DNA of 64,000 bases from Sthenelais limicola (Eukaryota; Annelida; Polychaeta; Phyllodocida; Sigalionidae): assembly GCA_942159475.1 (NCBI GenBank), contig OW804095.1, forward strand, positions 153,925,517 through 153,989,516. Reading direction: 5' to 3'. This document shows, piece by piece, positions 21,827-32,633 of the stretch. The notes beneath the pieces were generated by a model. That model was not told where the DNA came from, searched no databases, and was given only the letters and a program-made list of their open reading frames with translations. The translations under genes were made by a program, and so were the position numbers. Positions within the stretch are counted from its first letter, which is position 1, and each line of letters begins with the position of its first letter.

Positions 21827-21953
21827 AGGTCAGATTTTCAGAAAATGTACAATTCTCCTTCACCAATCCTCCCAAACCAAATTGCAGCCTAATTTAGCTG
21901 AATTTACTATAGGTGTGCATCTGCCAATTGTATAATTTCTGAAAATCTGACCG
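21827..21953 (-). mobile_element. M1 deletion derivative (127 bp)
   Basis: Both TIRs survive but about 110 bp of interior are missing. The 4-bp TSD CTAT is perfect (21823-21826 and 21954-21957). The internal deletion did not remove the ends, so it may have moved as a short form. Confidence 0.88.
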
Positions 21954-22230
21954 CTATACACGCCCTACCCACTACCCTAAGCCACCCGCCCCCTCCGCTC
22001 CACCCTCACCCCCCCCCCCCCCTGCTCCACCCTCACCCCCCTCCCGCTCCACCCCTACCCCGCCCACCACCACACAGCGGGCTCTCACTGCACGAATGAA
22101 CGCCTCGACTCCTGCCAATTGTGCACGTGACGGAAGTGGCTCCGCAGCGCCTCGGGTGGCGTTAAACTGAGTTAGGAAGGCTGCGGGGAGCAGGCCGCCA
22201 GGTGGCGTGGTGGTATGTTAACACCAGTCT
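21954..22230. promoter_or_regulatory. C-rich stretch and CTCF-like site
   Basis: Positions 21960-22075 are C-rich with repeats of CTCCACCC. CCGCCAGGTGGCGTGG at 22195-22210 (+) is a strong match to the CTCF core, and a weaker GGTGGCG lies near 22155. No gene is visible nearby. Confidence 0.45.
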
Positions 22231-22742
22231 CATATGTGATGTGTTACAGGGAAATGAGTTACAAGTTACAAGACAGGATAGCTTTGAAGTGCGTTTTGCA
22301 TAGGAACCCTTTGTCAGAATGTTTTCATTTCTGAGGTGTGTATCGCTGGAAGTAGCTTACATATGTACACGTACTAAATTTCAAGATTGTATCTATAGAA
22401 GGTATCCAGATCTGAGTATATATTACTAATATACTATATATTAATAGAGTGACATTGTTCTCTACATACCATCGAGTGTAATATCAACAAAGAGGCTGAG
22501 AACCTCCCGTTAGCTGGAGAGACCCTCTTCTTTGCGACATACTGTCAAATAAAAAAGTTTTCTAATCTAATCTAATCTAATCTAATATATTACTAGCGAT
22601 TGACCAACAAGAAATATCGTAAACTTGTGTATGCATACAAAAATAGTTATTAGATGTCTTAATGTGTGCAACACTCATTTGAATCGGCTTGATCTCATCG
22701 TTTCAAATATGATGATATCTCAAAATCCATTTTTGTGCGGCT
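22231..22742. mobile_element. M4 element with an internal insertion
   Basis: The left end is ATATGTGATGTGTTACAGGG. The right end has GATGATATCTCAAAATCCAT then TTTTGTGCGGCT, with the outermost terminus lost. The interior is longer than in other copies because of the (TCTAA)n-tailed sequence near 22440-22590. Confidence 0.7.
22440..22590 (+). mobile_element. Retroelement 3' end with (TCTAA)n tail
   Basis: GTCAAATAAAAAAGTTTTC is followed by four copies of TAATC. A pentanucleotide tail after an AATAAA-like signal is typical of LINE/SINE 3' ends. It sits inside the M4 copy, so it appears younger. Confidence 0.5.
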
Positions 22743-22784
22743 TTTATTATTCTCCTGCCACACATTACGTTACATTTTCCTGCG

Positions 22785-23960
22785 CAACCTTATAACTTCT
22801 TCTAATTACTTCTACAAAGATTATCCATCTTCTTTCTCCCAACATTATAACTTCTTCTAATTACTTCTACGAAGATTAACCACCTTCTTTCTCCCAACAT
22901 TATAACTTCTTCTAATTACTGCTACAAAGATTAACCACCTTCTTTCTCCCAACATTATAACTTCTTCTAATTACTTCTACGAAGATTAACCACCTTCTTT
23001 CTCCCAACATTATAACTTCTTCTAATTACTGCTACAAAGATTAACCATCTTCTTTCTCCCAACATTATAACTTCTTCTAATTACTTCTACAAAGATTAAC
23101 CATCTTCTTTCTCCCAACATTATAACTTCTTCTAATTACTGCTACAAAGATTAACCACCTTCTTTCTCCCAACATTATAACTTCTTCTAATTATTTCTAC
23201 AAAGATTAACCATCTTCTTTCTCCCAACATTATAACCTCTTCTAATTATTTCTACAAAGATTATCCATCTTCTTTCTCCGCAACATTATAACTTCTTCTA
23301 ATTACTTCTACAAAGATTATCCATCTTCTTTCTCCGCAACATTATAACTTCTTCTAATTACTTCTACAAAGATTATCCATCTTCTTTCTGCGCAACATTA
23401 TACCTTCTTCTAATTATTTCTACAAAGATTATCCATCTTCTTTCTGTGCAACATTATAACTTCTTCTAATTACTTCTACGAAGATTATAAATCTTCTTTC
23501 TGTGCAACATTATAACTTCTTCTAATTATTCTACAAAGATTAACCATCTTCTTTCTGTGCAACATTATAACTTCTTCTAATTAGTTCTACAAAGATTAAC
23601 CATCTTCTTTCTCCCAACATTATAACTTCTTCTAATTAGTTCTACAAAGATTATCCATCTTCTTTCTCCCAACATTATAACTTCTTCTAATTACTTCTAC
23701 AAAGATTATCCATCTTCTTTCTCCCAACATTATAACTTCTTCTAATTACTTCTACAAAGATTATCCATCTTCTTTCTCCCAACATTATAACTTCTTCTAA
23801 TTACTTCTACAAAGATTAACCATCTTCTTTCTCCCAACATTATAACCTCTTCTAATTACTGCTACAAAGATTATCCATCTTCTTTCTCCCAACATTATAA
23901 CCTCTTCTAATTACTTCTACGAAGATTATCCATCTTCTTTCTCCGCAACATTATAACTTC
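22785..23960. repeat. Minisatellite, 55-bp unit, about 21 copies (TR8)
   Basis: The unit begins TATAACTTCTTCTAATTACT and ends CTTTCTCCCAACAT. In the first third, units with ACTTCTACGAAG and ACTGCTACAAAG alternate, which gives a 110-bp dimer. The middle has CTCCGCAACAT/CTGTGCAACAT variants, then the CCCAACAT form returns. The unit is not a multiple of three and frames are closed. Confidence 0.97.
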
Positions 23961-24343
23961 TCCCACAAGTGATAAAACAACTGCAGTCTAAGTGAATCTT
24001 CAAAAGCCACAAGTCATAAATCTCTATGATAATATGTGGCGTTGGCTGAGGGGCAGGGTGAAGGGTGAAGGGTGGAGGGTATACCCCAGCCCGGAGGTAT
24101 AGATGAAGGTATGGGGGGTATGTAGTCTGACATGGTAGCAATGTTAACAACCTCTAACCGGCCCCAATACCTCACCACCCACAGCTCACGCCCTCCTTCC
24201 TACTCCACCTTCTCACTTATACTCCGCTCATCTGCCGCTAACAGTCCTGTTAAGTGACTGGTTTGTGAAGGTGTTGATACATGTATACAGTTCACCAGCG
24301 AGCAGAATATAAAGTCATCGCTATCCAATACCTCAATACTTAT
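23961..24343. other. No gene seen
   Basis: Unique sequence. GGGTGAAGGGTGAAGGGTGG near 24055 is a short G-rich repeat. Confidence 0.5.
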
Positions 24344-24687
24344 AATAAGGGAGTTGCATGTGCTACTGCGGCTGTCTGTTACAGTACATCATGGGATGGA
24401 TTCTATTGAAATCTGACATAAGCATAATTGGTAGCATTTTTATCGAAAATTGTTTTCACCAATATCATAGCTTGTGTAAATGATCTATGAAAAGCAAATG
24501 CATGATGGGAAAGATGGGGACTTTTGTTATGGAGACTTGTAAAGCATATATTGATATTGACATTAAAACATTAATAAATGGTCCATGCTGAACATGGCAT
24601 GTTTTCTATAGATTTTACACTGTACCATTAGTCCCATAATTCCATGCGAATCAAGATTCAAAATGGCGGCTATGCAAATCCCCTATT
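24344..24687 (+). mobile_element. M3 element (344 bp)
   Basis: The left end is AATAAGGGAGTTGCATG and the right end ATGCAAATCCCCTATT, an inverted pair. The interior is shared, in reverse, with 54930-55237 (TACCATTAGTCCCATAATTC, AATCAAGATTCAAAATGGCG). No open frame of note. Confidence 0.88.
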
Positions 24688-25070
24688 CTAGGAATGTCCA
24701 AGTATTTAATCTTACATACAACATTTAATCTGCACTTCCTGACATATATCTGTTATTAAACACCAGCAGGCAATCTCACATAGGAAGGAATTTTCAGGTG
24801 AAACTATTTTACAAACTCATTCCTTTCCTTAATTTATACAACAGGAAATGGAGACTACGTTGTCTTTTTGCATTTCTTGCTACCACAATTTCTGTTACAG
24901 AGAAAAGTCAATATAACCAGCTGTATACAATAATAGATTAGGTATTTATTATATGCACATGCCATATGAGAGGTGCAATACGTGGGGTGCTATAAACATA
25001 CTATTATGAACTACTTAGTCACCAACTTGGTTACTTTATACAGATTTTACACATCAAGTTTTATGTACAT
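24688..25070. other. No gene seen
   Basis: AT-rich unique sequence between M3 and M1. Confidence 0.5.
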
Positions 25071-25305
25071 GGGTCAGATTTTCAGAAAATGTACAATTCG
25101 TCTTCACCAATCATCTCAAATAACCCAAACTTCAGACGACAATAAAGTTCAAAACTCAGTTCAACCTAACCAAACAGATTGCTAGAATCAATGCAATGCC
25201 GAATACACTTGAATTTACCTAATATTGACCACATTGCAGCCTAATATAGCAGAATTTACTCAACGCGTACAGCTGCCAGTTGTACATTTTCTGAAAATCT
25301 GACCC
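25071..25305 (-). mobile_element. M1 element, subfamily A
   Basis: Complete copy. Flanks ACAT and ACAA, a one-mismatch TSD. Confidence 0.92.
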
Positions 25306-25963
25306 ACAAATAATGAATATAGAATGGAACTCGTCTGCAATAATCAAAAATGTATTAGACTTGATTCGTCCACATAGGCACTCTGCCTATGGCATCATAC
25401 TAATGCTGACAAATCTCATTCCATTCCCTCTATGTTCATCAAGAAAATATATTGTATTATGTTATATCATACTTATACCAGACTCTGCTGAAAATAACAT
25501 CACAGAATGTAAATGTTTATCTAATTTGAACTATGATAAAATCAATTAAAATCTTTCAAATTCAATTCACCCACAATCTCTCACAACCAAATCTAATTCC
25601 TTGGCTTGTACACCAGGAAATGAATCTATGTTCTTAACGTGTTTTACCTTACAATCTGAGTGAGCGACTCAGTGAGTGGGACAATGCCTGGCTGAGCAGC
25701 TCCATGATGTATGGTGTAGAGGAGTGAGGTGTGTCAGTGTTATGGCTGGTGAGTAACATGTTGGGTCATGTTACCACACCTGTGTACATAGCTACATGTG
25801 TAGCGACTATTTATTACTATAGGTCTCTACAGCATAGCATGGACACACTACCTGTGTACATAGCTACATGTGTAGTACCCATTTATTACTATAGGTCTGC
25901 ACAGTACAGCATTGCTCATATAAAACGAAATTGAAGAAAAGGTACCAAATAACTTGATGATGT
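25306..25963. repeat. Unique sequence with a 72-bp tandem duplication
   Basis: TGTGTACATAGCTACATGTG occurs at 25781 and 25853 and is followed each time by TTATTACTATAGGTCT. A 78-codon open frame at 25313-25549 has no family resemblance and I do not call it a gene. Confidence 0.65.
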
Positions 25964-26125
25964 GGGGTCGAGTGGTGTAAAGCGCTGGGTCGGCTCTGTG
26001 GTATAGATAACATGTTGTGGGTTTGAACCCAGGCACGGTACAGTTTCACCTCCTCCCCCAGGTACTAGAGGAAGACCACCATTGCGGTGATCTAGTCCTG
26101 GTAAAAAAGATAAAAGAAACTCACA
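25964..26125 (+). mobile_element. tRNA-derived SINE
   Basis: A box resembles the D-arm of class II (Leu/Ser-type) tRNAs: GAGTGGTGTAAAGCGCTGGG at 25970-25989. The B box GGTTTGAACCC is at 26020-26030, about 50 bp later. The body continues to GTCCTGGTAAAAAAGATAAA. The acceptor stem does not pair, so this is a SINE head, not a tRNA gene. TSDs are not obvious. Confidence 0.7.
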
Positions 26126-26558
26126 AAATCACCAATCATAGTGCCAAGCATCATGACCTAGATGAGCATAATGTTAATCTGATTACAAGTATTTGCATAC
26201 AAATAAATAAATCAATAACTTTTTGTAATTCTTTTACCCTCTTTGGATACCGGATGAGAGCTATTACATAATGTGCAAGTCTGGTCCAGGTCCTTGGAAA
26301 TGGCAAAAAATTTGTTACAAGCTTCGTCTACCTATAAATAAATCAACAACTACTAAGATGTATTATGTTTTAGAGGTTGATTTTAAATAGTGTGGTATTG
26401 GACACGATGTAAGAGAGTGGTGTATAGAGAGTGAGAGGGATGGACCTATAGATAGTAGTGACAGACAGGCGTAAAGTAGTTATAGTGAGTAACACCAACC
26501 CGCACACATCGCCCTCTCGCCTCTGTTTGTTTGTTTGACATGTATTTATTCTGCATAT
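26126..26558. other. No gene seen
   Basis: AT-rich unique sequence. CAAATAAATAAATCAATAAC and TATAAATAAATCAACAAC near 26200 and 26335 resemble SINE/LINE tails. Confidence 0.4.
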
Positions 26559-26793
26559 GGGTGAGATTTTCAGAAAATGTACAACTGGCAGCTGTACGCG
26601 TTGAGTAAATTCTGCTAAATCAGGCTGCAATTTGATCATTATTAGGTAAATTCAAGTGTATTCGGCATTGCATTGGTTGTAGTAATCTGTTTGGTTAGGT
26701 TGAACTGTATTTTGAGCTTTATTGTCGTCTGAAGTTTGGGTTATTTGAGATGATTGGAGAAGGTAAATTGTACATTTTCTGAAAATCTGACCC
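26559..26793 (+). mobile_element. M1 element, subfamily A
   Basis: Complete copy with ATAT on both sides. The first TIR has a T-to-G change (GGGTGAG). Confidence 0.93.
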
Positions 26794-27001
26794 ATATACA
26801 CACTACAACTTATGAGTTGCTATTTCCGGAGAAGACAGATAATTAATTTTAACAATAGATCATCAAAAAATGATATGAAGAAATACTAGTTCACAATATA
26901 GATACAAATATGTTAATTATTATGACACTGTAATTATTTGCATGTATATTATGACATGCTATTTCACCTGATACTTATACATAGAGAGAATGGGAAAATT
27001 A

Positions 27002-28185
27002 TGACCTTGACCTTGACCAAGGTCATTGACAATATATCTAATGGAAGGCCTCTCAGAGCCCTATCACATGATTAAATTATGCACCCTACAGATAAATAGT
27101 TCCAGAGATAAATACCAAAAACTTCAATTAGTACCAAAATTTTATGTTTGACCTTGAAAATCGTGACCTTAACCTTGACATATGACATTGACAAGATGTC
27201 TCATGGAAGGGCACTTAGAGCCCTATTACATGCTTTAAGTATGTAGCCTGGAAATAAATTGTTACAAAGATACGCATATCTATTACTGAAACTTAAACCA
27301 AAATTTGATGTTTGACCTTGGATTAGGTGACCTTGACCTTGACCAAGGTCATTGACAAGATGTCCGATGGAAGTGTTGCTAGTGTTCTATCACATGCATA
27401 AATTGTATACACAAGAGATTAATAGTTCCAAAGATACATACATAATACTCAAATTTGAACCAAAATTTGATGTTTGACCTTGAAAATGGTGACCTTGACC
27501 TTGACAAAGGTCAATTAAAAGATATATTATGAAAGTACACTTGGATCCCTTTCACATGTATAAATTGTGTAGCTTTGAAATAAATTGTTCAAAAGATATA
27601 GACTGCAGTATGTAATTTAGATTTACACAAAATTTAGCATAGAATGAAAAGTAAGGCTTGATTACCATGGCAACAGACATTCCGATGATACCAAAAATGG
27701 GTTATTTTTCTTTCCCCTAATGTCAGTTATTATTTGTATGCATTAGGTTACCATTTTCTTCTATTGTCATATTTTCATAAGAGAAAATAGGATGTCACAT
27801 CCCAGAATTTTGCTATTTTTACATTTCAAGGTCATATTTGGTGACCTTGACCTTGACCAAGGTCATTGATTTGAAAGGAAATGATAACCCTTAGATACAA
27901 CATTGCTATTCCCAAGTTTGGTCACAATACTGATAAAAGTGTAGAAATGGGACACTAAAAACCTATTTTTTGCTAAAATACAAAAAAATCACAAGTTTCC
28001 ATGGAAACAGGCCATTTTGATAATGTTCGCCACCTTTTGGGCAATTTATTTCCTCAGATTCAGAAAATTCATGAAATTCTACACAAAATACCTCAAATTT
28101 AGCTTGTTATACGGTGGGTAGGGGTTCCCTCCCAAATTTAGCCTCTGGCCGCTGTACTATATACACATTGCCCTGTTATACATTG
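27002..28185. repeat. Diverged repeat of about 162 bp with TGACCT clusters
   Basis: Four diverged units start near 27002, 27168, 27330 and 27490, each opening with TGACCTTGACCTTGACCAAG or a variant and ending near AAAATTTGATGTTTGACCTT. A further cluster lies at about 27840-27865, followed by a tail (27940-28185) with TTTCCATGGAAACAGGCCAT. On the minus strand each cluster reads as overlapping TCAAGGTCA, the extended half-site of monomeric nuclear receptors. The whole looks like an old interspersed repeat. No ORF. Confidence 0.7.
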
Positions 28186-28193
28186 TATCATTT

Positions 28194-28428
28194 GGGTCAG
28201 ATTTTCAGAAAATGTACAATTCACCTTCAGCAATCCTCTCAAATAACCCATATTTAAGACAAAAATGAGCTTCAAAATGCAGTTTAACATAACAGAACTG
28301 ATACTTTAAACCAATGCGATACCAAATATATTCAGATATACCCGGTATTCATCATTTTTCAGCCTAATTTAGCAGAATGTACTAAATGTGTAGAGCTGCC
28401 AATTGTACATTTTCTGAAAATCTGACCC
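28194..28428 (-). mobile_element. M1 element, subfamily B
   Basis: Complete copy with flanks ATTT and ATAT (one mismatch). Confidence 0.92.
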
Positions 28429-28544
28429 ATATGCCATGGGCTAATCTGGCCCTCCTATTGTGGATATACACACCTATACACACCTATCATGACATAAACA
28501 GTGAAATAATGAGGTCGGTGCCATTATTTAAGCACTGTCCATTT

Positions 28545-28630
28545 CATCACAAAGAAGATCAATTCTGAGATACCATCATATTTGAAAAGATGAGGTCAGG
28601 TATATCTCAACGATATTAACTTTAAGACAT
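28545..28630. mobile_element. M4 fragment
   Basis: GAGATACCATCATATTTGAA then AAGATGAGG and ACATCTAATAGACACAT match the left third of M4. Both termini are missing. Confidence 0.6.
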
Positions 28631-28841
28631 CTAATAGACACATCAATATCTGTTTATTACACCCCTGTGATGTTGCTTCCTATACCTTCAGCATTGTATC
28701 TCACACTTGGTCAAAGTGGTGCATAACATGGGAGTTATGTCACCCTTGGCGCATACAACAAGTAGGTCCACCAAAAACTTAAATTACTTCTTTTATTTTT
28801 AATTAATTATATTTTTTATTTATTAATGGGGTGTAATAAAT

Positions 28842-28980
28842 ATGGAACAAAGCTCGGGTGAAGTCTGTACACTTGTTAGTGACCTTGGGAGCGTAGAAGA
28901 TCTCGGGCTAACGCCCTCTATCTTCCCGCGCTCCCTCGGTCAATAACAAGTGTACAGACTTCCCCCTTGCTAGGTTCCAT
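28842..28980. repeat. 139-bp hairpin with a CGGGCTAACGCCC apex (left copy)
   Basis: ATGGAAC at the left pairs with GTTCCAT at the right. GAAGTCTGTACACTTGTTA pairs with TAACAAGTGTACAGACTTC. The apex is TCTCGGGCTAACGCCCTCTA. The inverted sister is at 30146-30284. Confidence 0.9.
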
Positions 28981-30145
28981 CTATTTATGTCTGAATAAGT
29001 TCACCTGATGAAGCCCAATGTACAGGCGTGAGCTTGTGAATAAAACATAAAAACCTAGAACACAGGGTTTAACTTCCATCCCAATAAGGAAACATCAATT
29101 AAACTACCCGGCCTACCTGGTATAACACCAGCATTTCTCACCATCAAGGTCTGAATATCCATATAATATAAAGCTAGAGCGATTTCTAGGAAAGGAGGTA
29201 GAAAAGAAATGGTAGAAAGAGGGTTTTCTTTGTCCAGGATGTTCTCGGAATTTGTTGTTTTACAAACCACTTTACTCATCTTTAGAGGTCTCTCCCCCCT
29301 CTCTGGATGTCGTCGCATGTGGTTTGTGAAGGTATTTGGGGTGGAAATGTGATTTTGAAGCCTTTTTTAAATCGGGATAACCACACTCTATTTATAGCCT
29401 GGGAAAGCCCCTGTGAGATACTACGTCATTTCCCACAACCTACGTCCAGGGGGACCTAAAACAGGTATGAAAGTCAGAGAAGAGGGGGAGGGAAAAGAGG
29501 GAGAAGGGGAAGTGTGGCGATAGAGGGTGACCGTCTGGAGGACGGGTACTTTGCTAGTACATATATAAGTGTTTTTATTTCCAATTCATCATACAATTAC
29601 ATAGAAAGGGGTCATGTCTCAGTCAATGAACCCATTGATTTTCTTAGAGCGCCCATATGCTTTGATATTATTATTACAACTCTTCTCTTGCTAGAATGTG
29701 CATATTCAGGTCTTTTCAACATATTTGATATTTTTCTGGAATTACACTATATTATTGAATCATGGTATAAATATAAGTAGTTAGCGATATTTCCTTGAAG
29801 ATGACGTGACAAAAGTTATGCGATAAACACTATATGTTGTAACCCAGCCTCTCCTGTACTTACACCAGGTAGAGTGGGGAGTGTTAAGTCAGAGGGACTG
29901 ATGCACCTGACACCATGAAGTTTAAACCGCCTCCATGGCTCCCACCTGTGTGTGAGTGGAGTGGAGGGAGTGAGGAGGAGTGGATGGTATGCCACTCACG
30001 GTTAATTAACACCTATTGAAGTTGTACTAGACTGACAGCTTCAGTTAATCACGTAACAAGTTATTTTACACCTGAGTATAACAGTCAGAGAACTGATTCC
30101 AATTAATAGAAGACACTTTATGTATGAGGTTAAAAGGATACATAG
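28981..30145. other. Middle of the composite element; possible Penelope-like remnant
   Basis: CACCTGATGAAGCCCAATGT then ACAGGCGTGAGCTTGTGAAT and AAAACAT at 29002-29046 resemble a decayed Penelope-like 3' end (CTGATGA, stem GCC/GGC, then GTGA instead of GAAA). Open frames of 87 codons (29055-29318, minus) and 88 codons (29514-29780, plus) show no convincing family and are not called as genes. Confidence 0.45.
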
Positions 30146-30284
30146 ATGGAACCTAGCAAGGGGGAAGTCTGTACACTTGTTATTGACCGAGGGAGCGCGG
30201 GAAGTTAGAGGGCGTTAGCCCAAGATCTTCTGTGCTCCCGAGGTCACTAACAAGTGTACAGACTTCACCCGAGCTTTGTTCCAT
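30146..30284. repeat. 139-bp hairpin with a GGGCGTTAGCCC apex (right copy)
   Basis: Inverted copy of 28842-28980 with about ten differences. The apex reads GAGGGCGTTAGCCCAAGATC, the complement of the left copy's loop. Confidence 0.9.
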
Positions 30285-30550
30285 ATTTATTACACCCCAT
30301 TAATTAAGAAGTAATTTACGTTTTGGGCGGACCTACTTGTTGTATGTCCCCAGGGTGACATAACTCACATGTTATGCACCACTTTGACCAAGTGTGACAT
30401 ACAATGCTGAAGGTATAGGAAGCAACAGCACAGGGGTGTAATAAACACACAGCTGCAGACCTAAGACATCATACCAAATTTACTAATATCATGACTTATA
30501 GGACTGAGTTCTTCAATATTATTCTGATTTTATTATGTTTATACAACTAT

Positions 30551-30789
30551 TTAAAGGTAACTCCGTTGAGAGAGAAAACGGCCGCCGGTGAGCGATAATA
30601 AGCGAATAAGGATTGTGGTGGGTCCTCCAAATACAAATGAGGACGCTTTAGAAGCCCTGTAGCAAAATCCAAAAGACGAAATTATCCAAAACTTTGGACA
30701 AATGATGCTTAGAAGGGTTGGAAAAGAATGGAACAAAAAGTAGAAAATGTTTAGATTTTGACTGACGTTAGCTGAGAGTGCAGCTTTAA
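30551..30789. mobile_element. M2 element (TTAAAG ends)
   Basis: The left end is TTAAAGGTAACTCCGTTGAG and the right end GCTGAGAGTGCAGCTTTAA, an imperfect inverted pair. TTAA at both outer edges is consistent with a piggyBac-type TTAA target, but the duplication cannot be separated from the TIR. GAGCGATAATA near 30592 is shared with the copy at 42836. Confidence 0.65.
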
Positions 30790-31587
30790 CAAAATATCAA
30801 CAACAAAAAATTCCCATAACTGGGTAAAGGATTTTTAAATATAAAATATCAAACTACTTTATCATATCTTATTCATGCTCACGGTCAACATGTTATTCAG
30901 GGATGCCTGGAAGACCTGAGAAACATAGCTTTCACAGGAGGATTTTAAAGGAGTGATTTGTGCAATGCTTCTTCCCTTTTTCCGAATCGATGTACTTGTA
31001 AATTGGAAATAAAGTTGATACATGCAACATCGCAACTACTGCAGGTAGAGGTTGGGTAGAGACTGGGTGTGGATGGATGGACAGCAGGTGTGGATATAAA
31101 GTCAGACACTGCATTTTTTGTTTTTTTAAACTATTTCTGCTCACATATTTCTCAAATTGTGATACGAGAAAACACAAAATTATCATAGTCATAAATCAAC
31201 ACATTTTAACATGTAAAAATGTTAGCATGAGGATGCACATTTCCCAGTTCCATACAAACATTAATAACTTCAACCCTATTTTTTTGGCATTTTCTGCCCC
31301 AAAACTTAAAACACCAGTAAATCTGAAAAAAACATGTTATATTGTATGTATCCACCAAATCCTGTCTGAATTCATGGTCAAAAGATTATAAGAAGGAAGT
31401 AAAAAGAGATATTCGTTAGTTTAGTGTTAGCTAAGAATGCAGCTTTTAAAGTGTACTTAATAAGTAAGGTGAGGATGAGTGGATGAGCCGTTAACCTGAC
31501 CTACAGCCCTGCCATGGAATAACTTAAACACTGCTGCTTACACGGGTGGTGTTTAATTCAATTGATGTCATTAAGTCATCAGCTTCT
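30790..31587. other. No gene seen
   Basis: AT-rich unique sequence. A lone AAGAATGCAGCTTTTAAAG near 31434 is another M2-like terminus. The 104-codon open frame at 31077-31391 is not recognised. Confidence 0.5.
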
Positions 31588-32538
31588 CACCTCTCTCACC
31601 TGCTCTCTCACCTGCTCACTCACCTGCTCACTCACCTGCTCACTCACCTGCTCTCTCACCTGCTCTCTCACCTGCTCACTTACCTGCTCACTCACCTGCT
31701 CACTCACCTGCTCACTCACCTGCTCTCTCACCTGCTCTCTCACCTGCTCACTCATCTGCTCACTCACCTGCTCACTCACCTGCTCACTCACCTGCTCTCT
31801 CACCTGCTCACCCACCTGCTCACTCACCTGCTCTCTCACCTGCTCACTCACCTGCTCACTCACCTGCTCACTCACCTGCTCTCTCACCTGCTCACTCACC
31901 TGCTCCCTCACCTGCTCACTCACCTGCTCTCTCACCTGCTCTCTCACCTGCTCACTCATCTGCTCACTCACCTGCTCACTCACCTGCTCACTTACCTGCT
32001 CACTCACCTGCTCACTCACCTGCTCACTCACCTGCTCTCTCACCTGCTCACTCACCTGCTCACTCATCTGCTCACTCACCTGCTCACTCATCTGCTCACT
32101 CACCTGCTCACCCACCTGCTCACTCACCTGCTCACTCACCTGCTCACTCACCTGCTCTCTCACCTGCTCACTCACCTGCTCACTCACCTGCTCACTCATC
32201 TGCTCACTCACCTGCTCTCTCACCTGCTCTCTCACCTGCTCACTCACCTGCTCACTCACCTGCTCTTTCATCTGCTCACTCTCCTGCTCACTCACCTGCT
32301 CACTCACCTGCTCTCTCACCTGCTCACTCACCTGCTCACTCACCTGCTCACTCACCTGCTCACTCACCTGCTCATTCACCTGCTCACTCACCTGCTCACT
32401 CACCTGCTCATTCACCTGCTCACTCACCTGCTCACTCACCTGCTCACTCACCTGCTCACTCACCTGCTCACTCACCTGCTCATTCACCTGCTCACTCACC
32501 TGCTCACTCACCTGCTCACTCACCTGCTCACTCACCTG
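31588..32538. repeat. Minisatellite, 12-bp unit, about 79 copies (TR9)
   Basis: The unit is CACCTGCTCACT, with CACCTGCTCTCT as the common alternative and rare CATCTG, CACTTA and TTCA variants. Phase is kept throughout, so all three plus-strand frames and a minus frame stay open. Each unit carries a CACCTG E-box. Confidence 0.98.
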
Positions 32539-32633
32539 ACACTCATGGACCAGTTACTCATTCGATGTACAGGTGCTCGTATAATTTCTGAGCTATGGCA
32601 TTAATCCTACAGGAGCCTGGTGTACAAGGGGGG

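Larger units (their letters stand above)
28653..30445. mobile_element. Composite inverted-repeat element (about 1.8 kb)
   Basis: The arms 28653-28980 and 30146-30445 are inverted copies. Each arm is made of an outer unit with its own short TIRs (TTTATTACACCCC ... GGGGTGTAATAAA; 28653-28840 and 30286-30445) and an inner long hairpin (28842-28980 and 30146-30284). The roughly 1.17-kb middle is not duplicated. The right outer unit is shorter than the left by internal deletion. This could be a foldback transposon or two solo elements inserted in opposite orientation. No transposase is seen. Confidence 0.8.

Noticed and set aside
22785..23960. CRISPR-like regular array
   Set aside because: Units are contiguous 55-bp repeats without unique spacers, in a eukaryotic context.
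24344..24696. Coding potential in the M3 element
   Set aside because: The copies at 24344 and 54930 share no conserved frame; stops are frequent.
29055..29318. 87-codon minus-strand frame with HMRRHPERGERPLK, reminiscent of a C2H2 zinc-finger linker
   Set aside because: Only one partial motif is present, without a preceding Cys pair. It lies inside a repeat-like element, and the resemblance could be chance.
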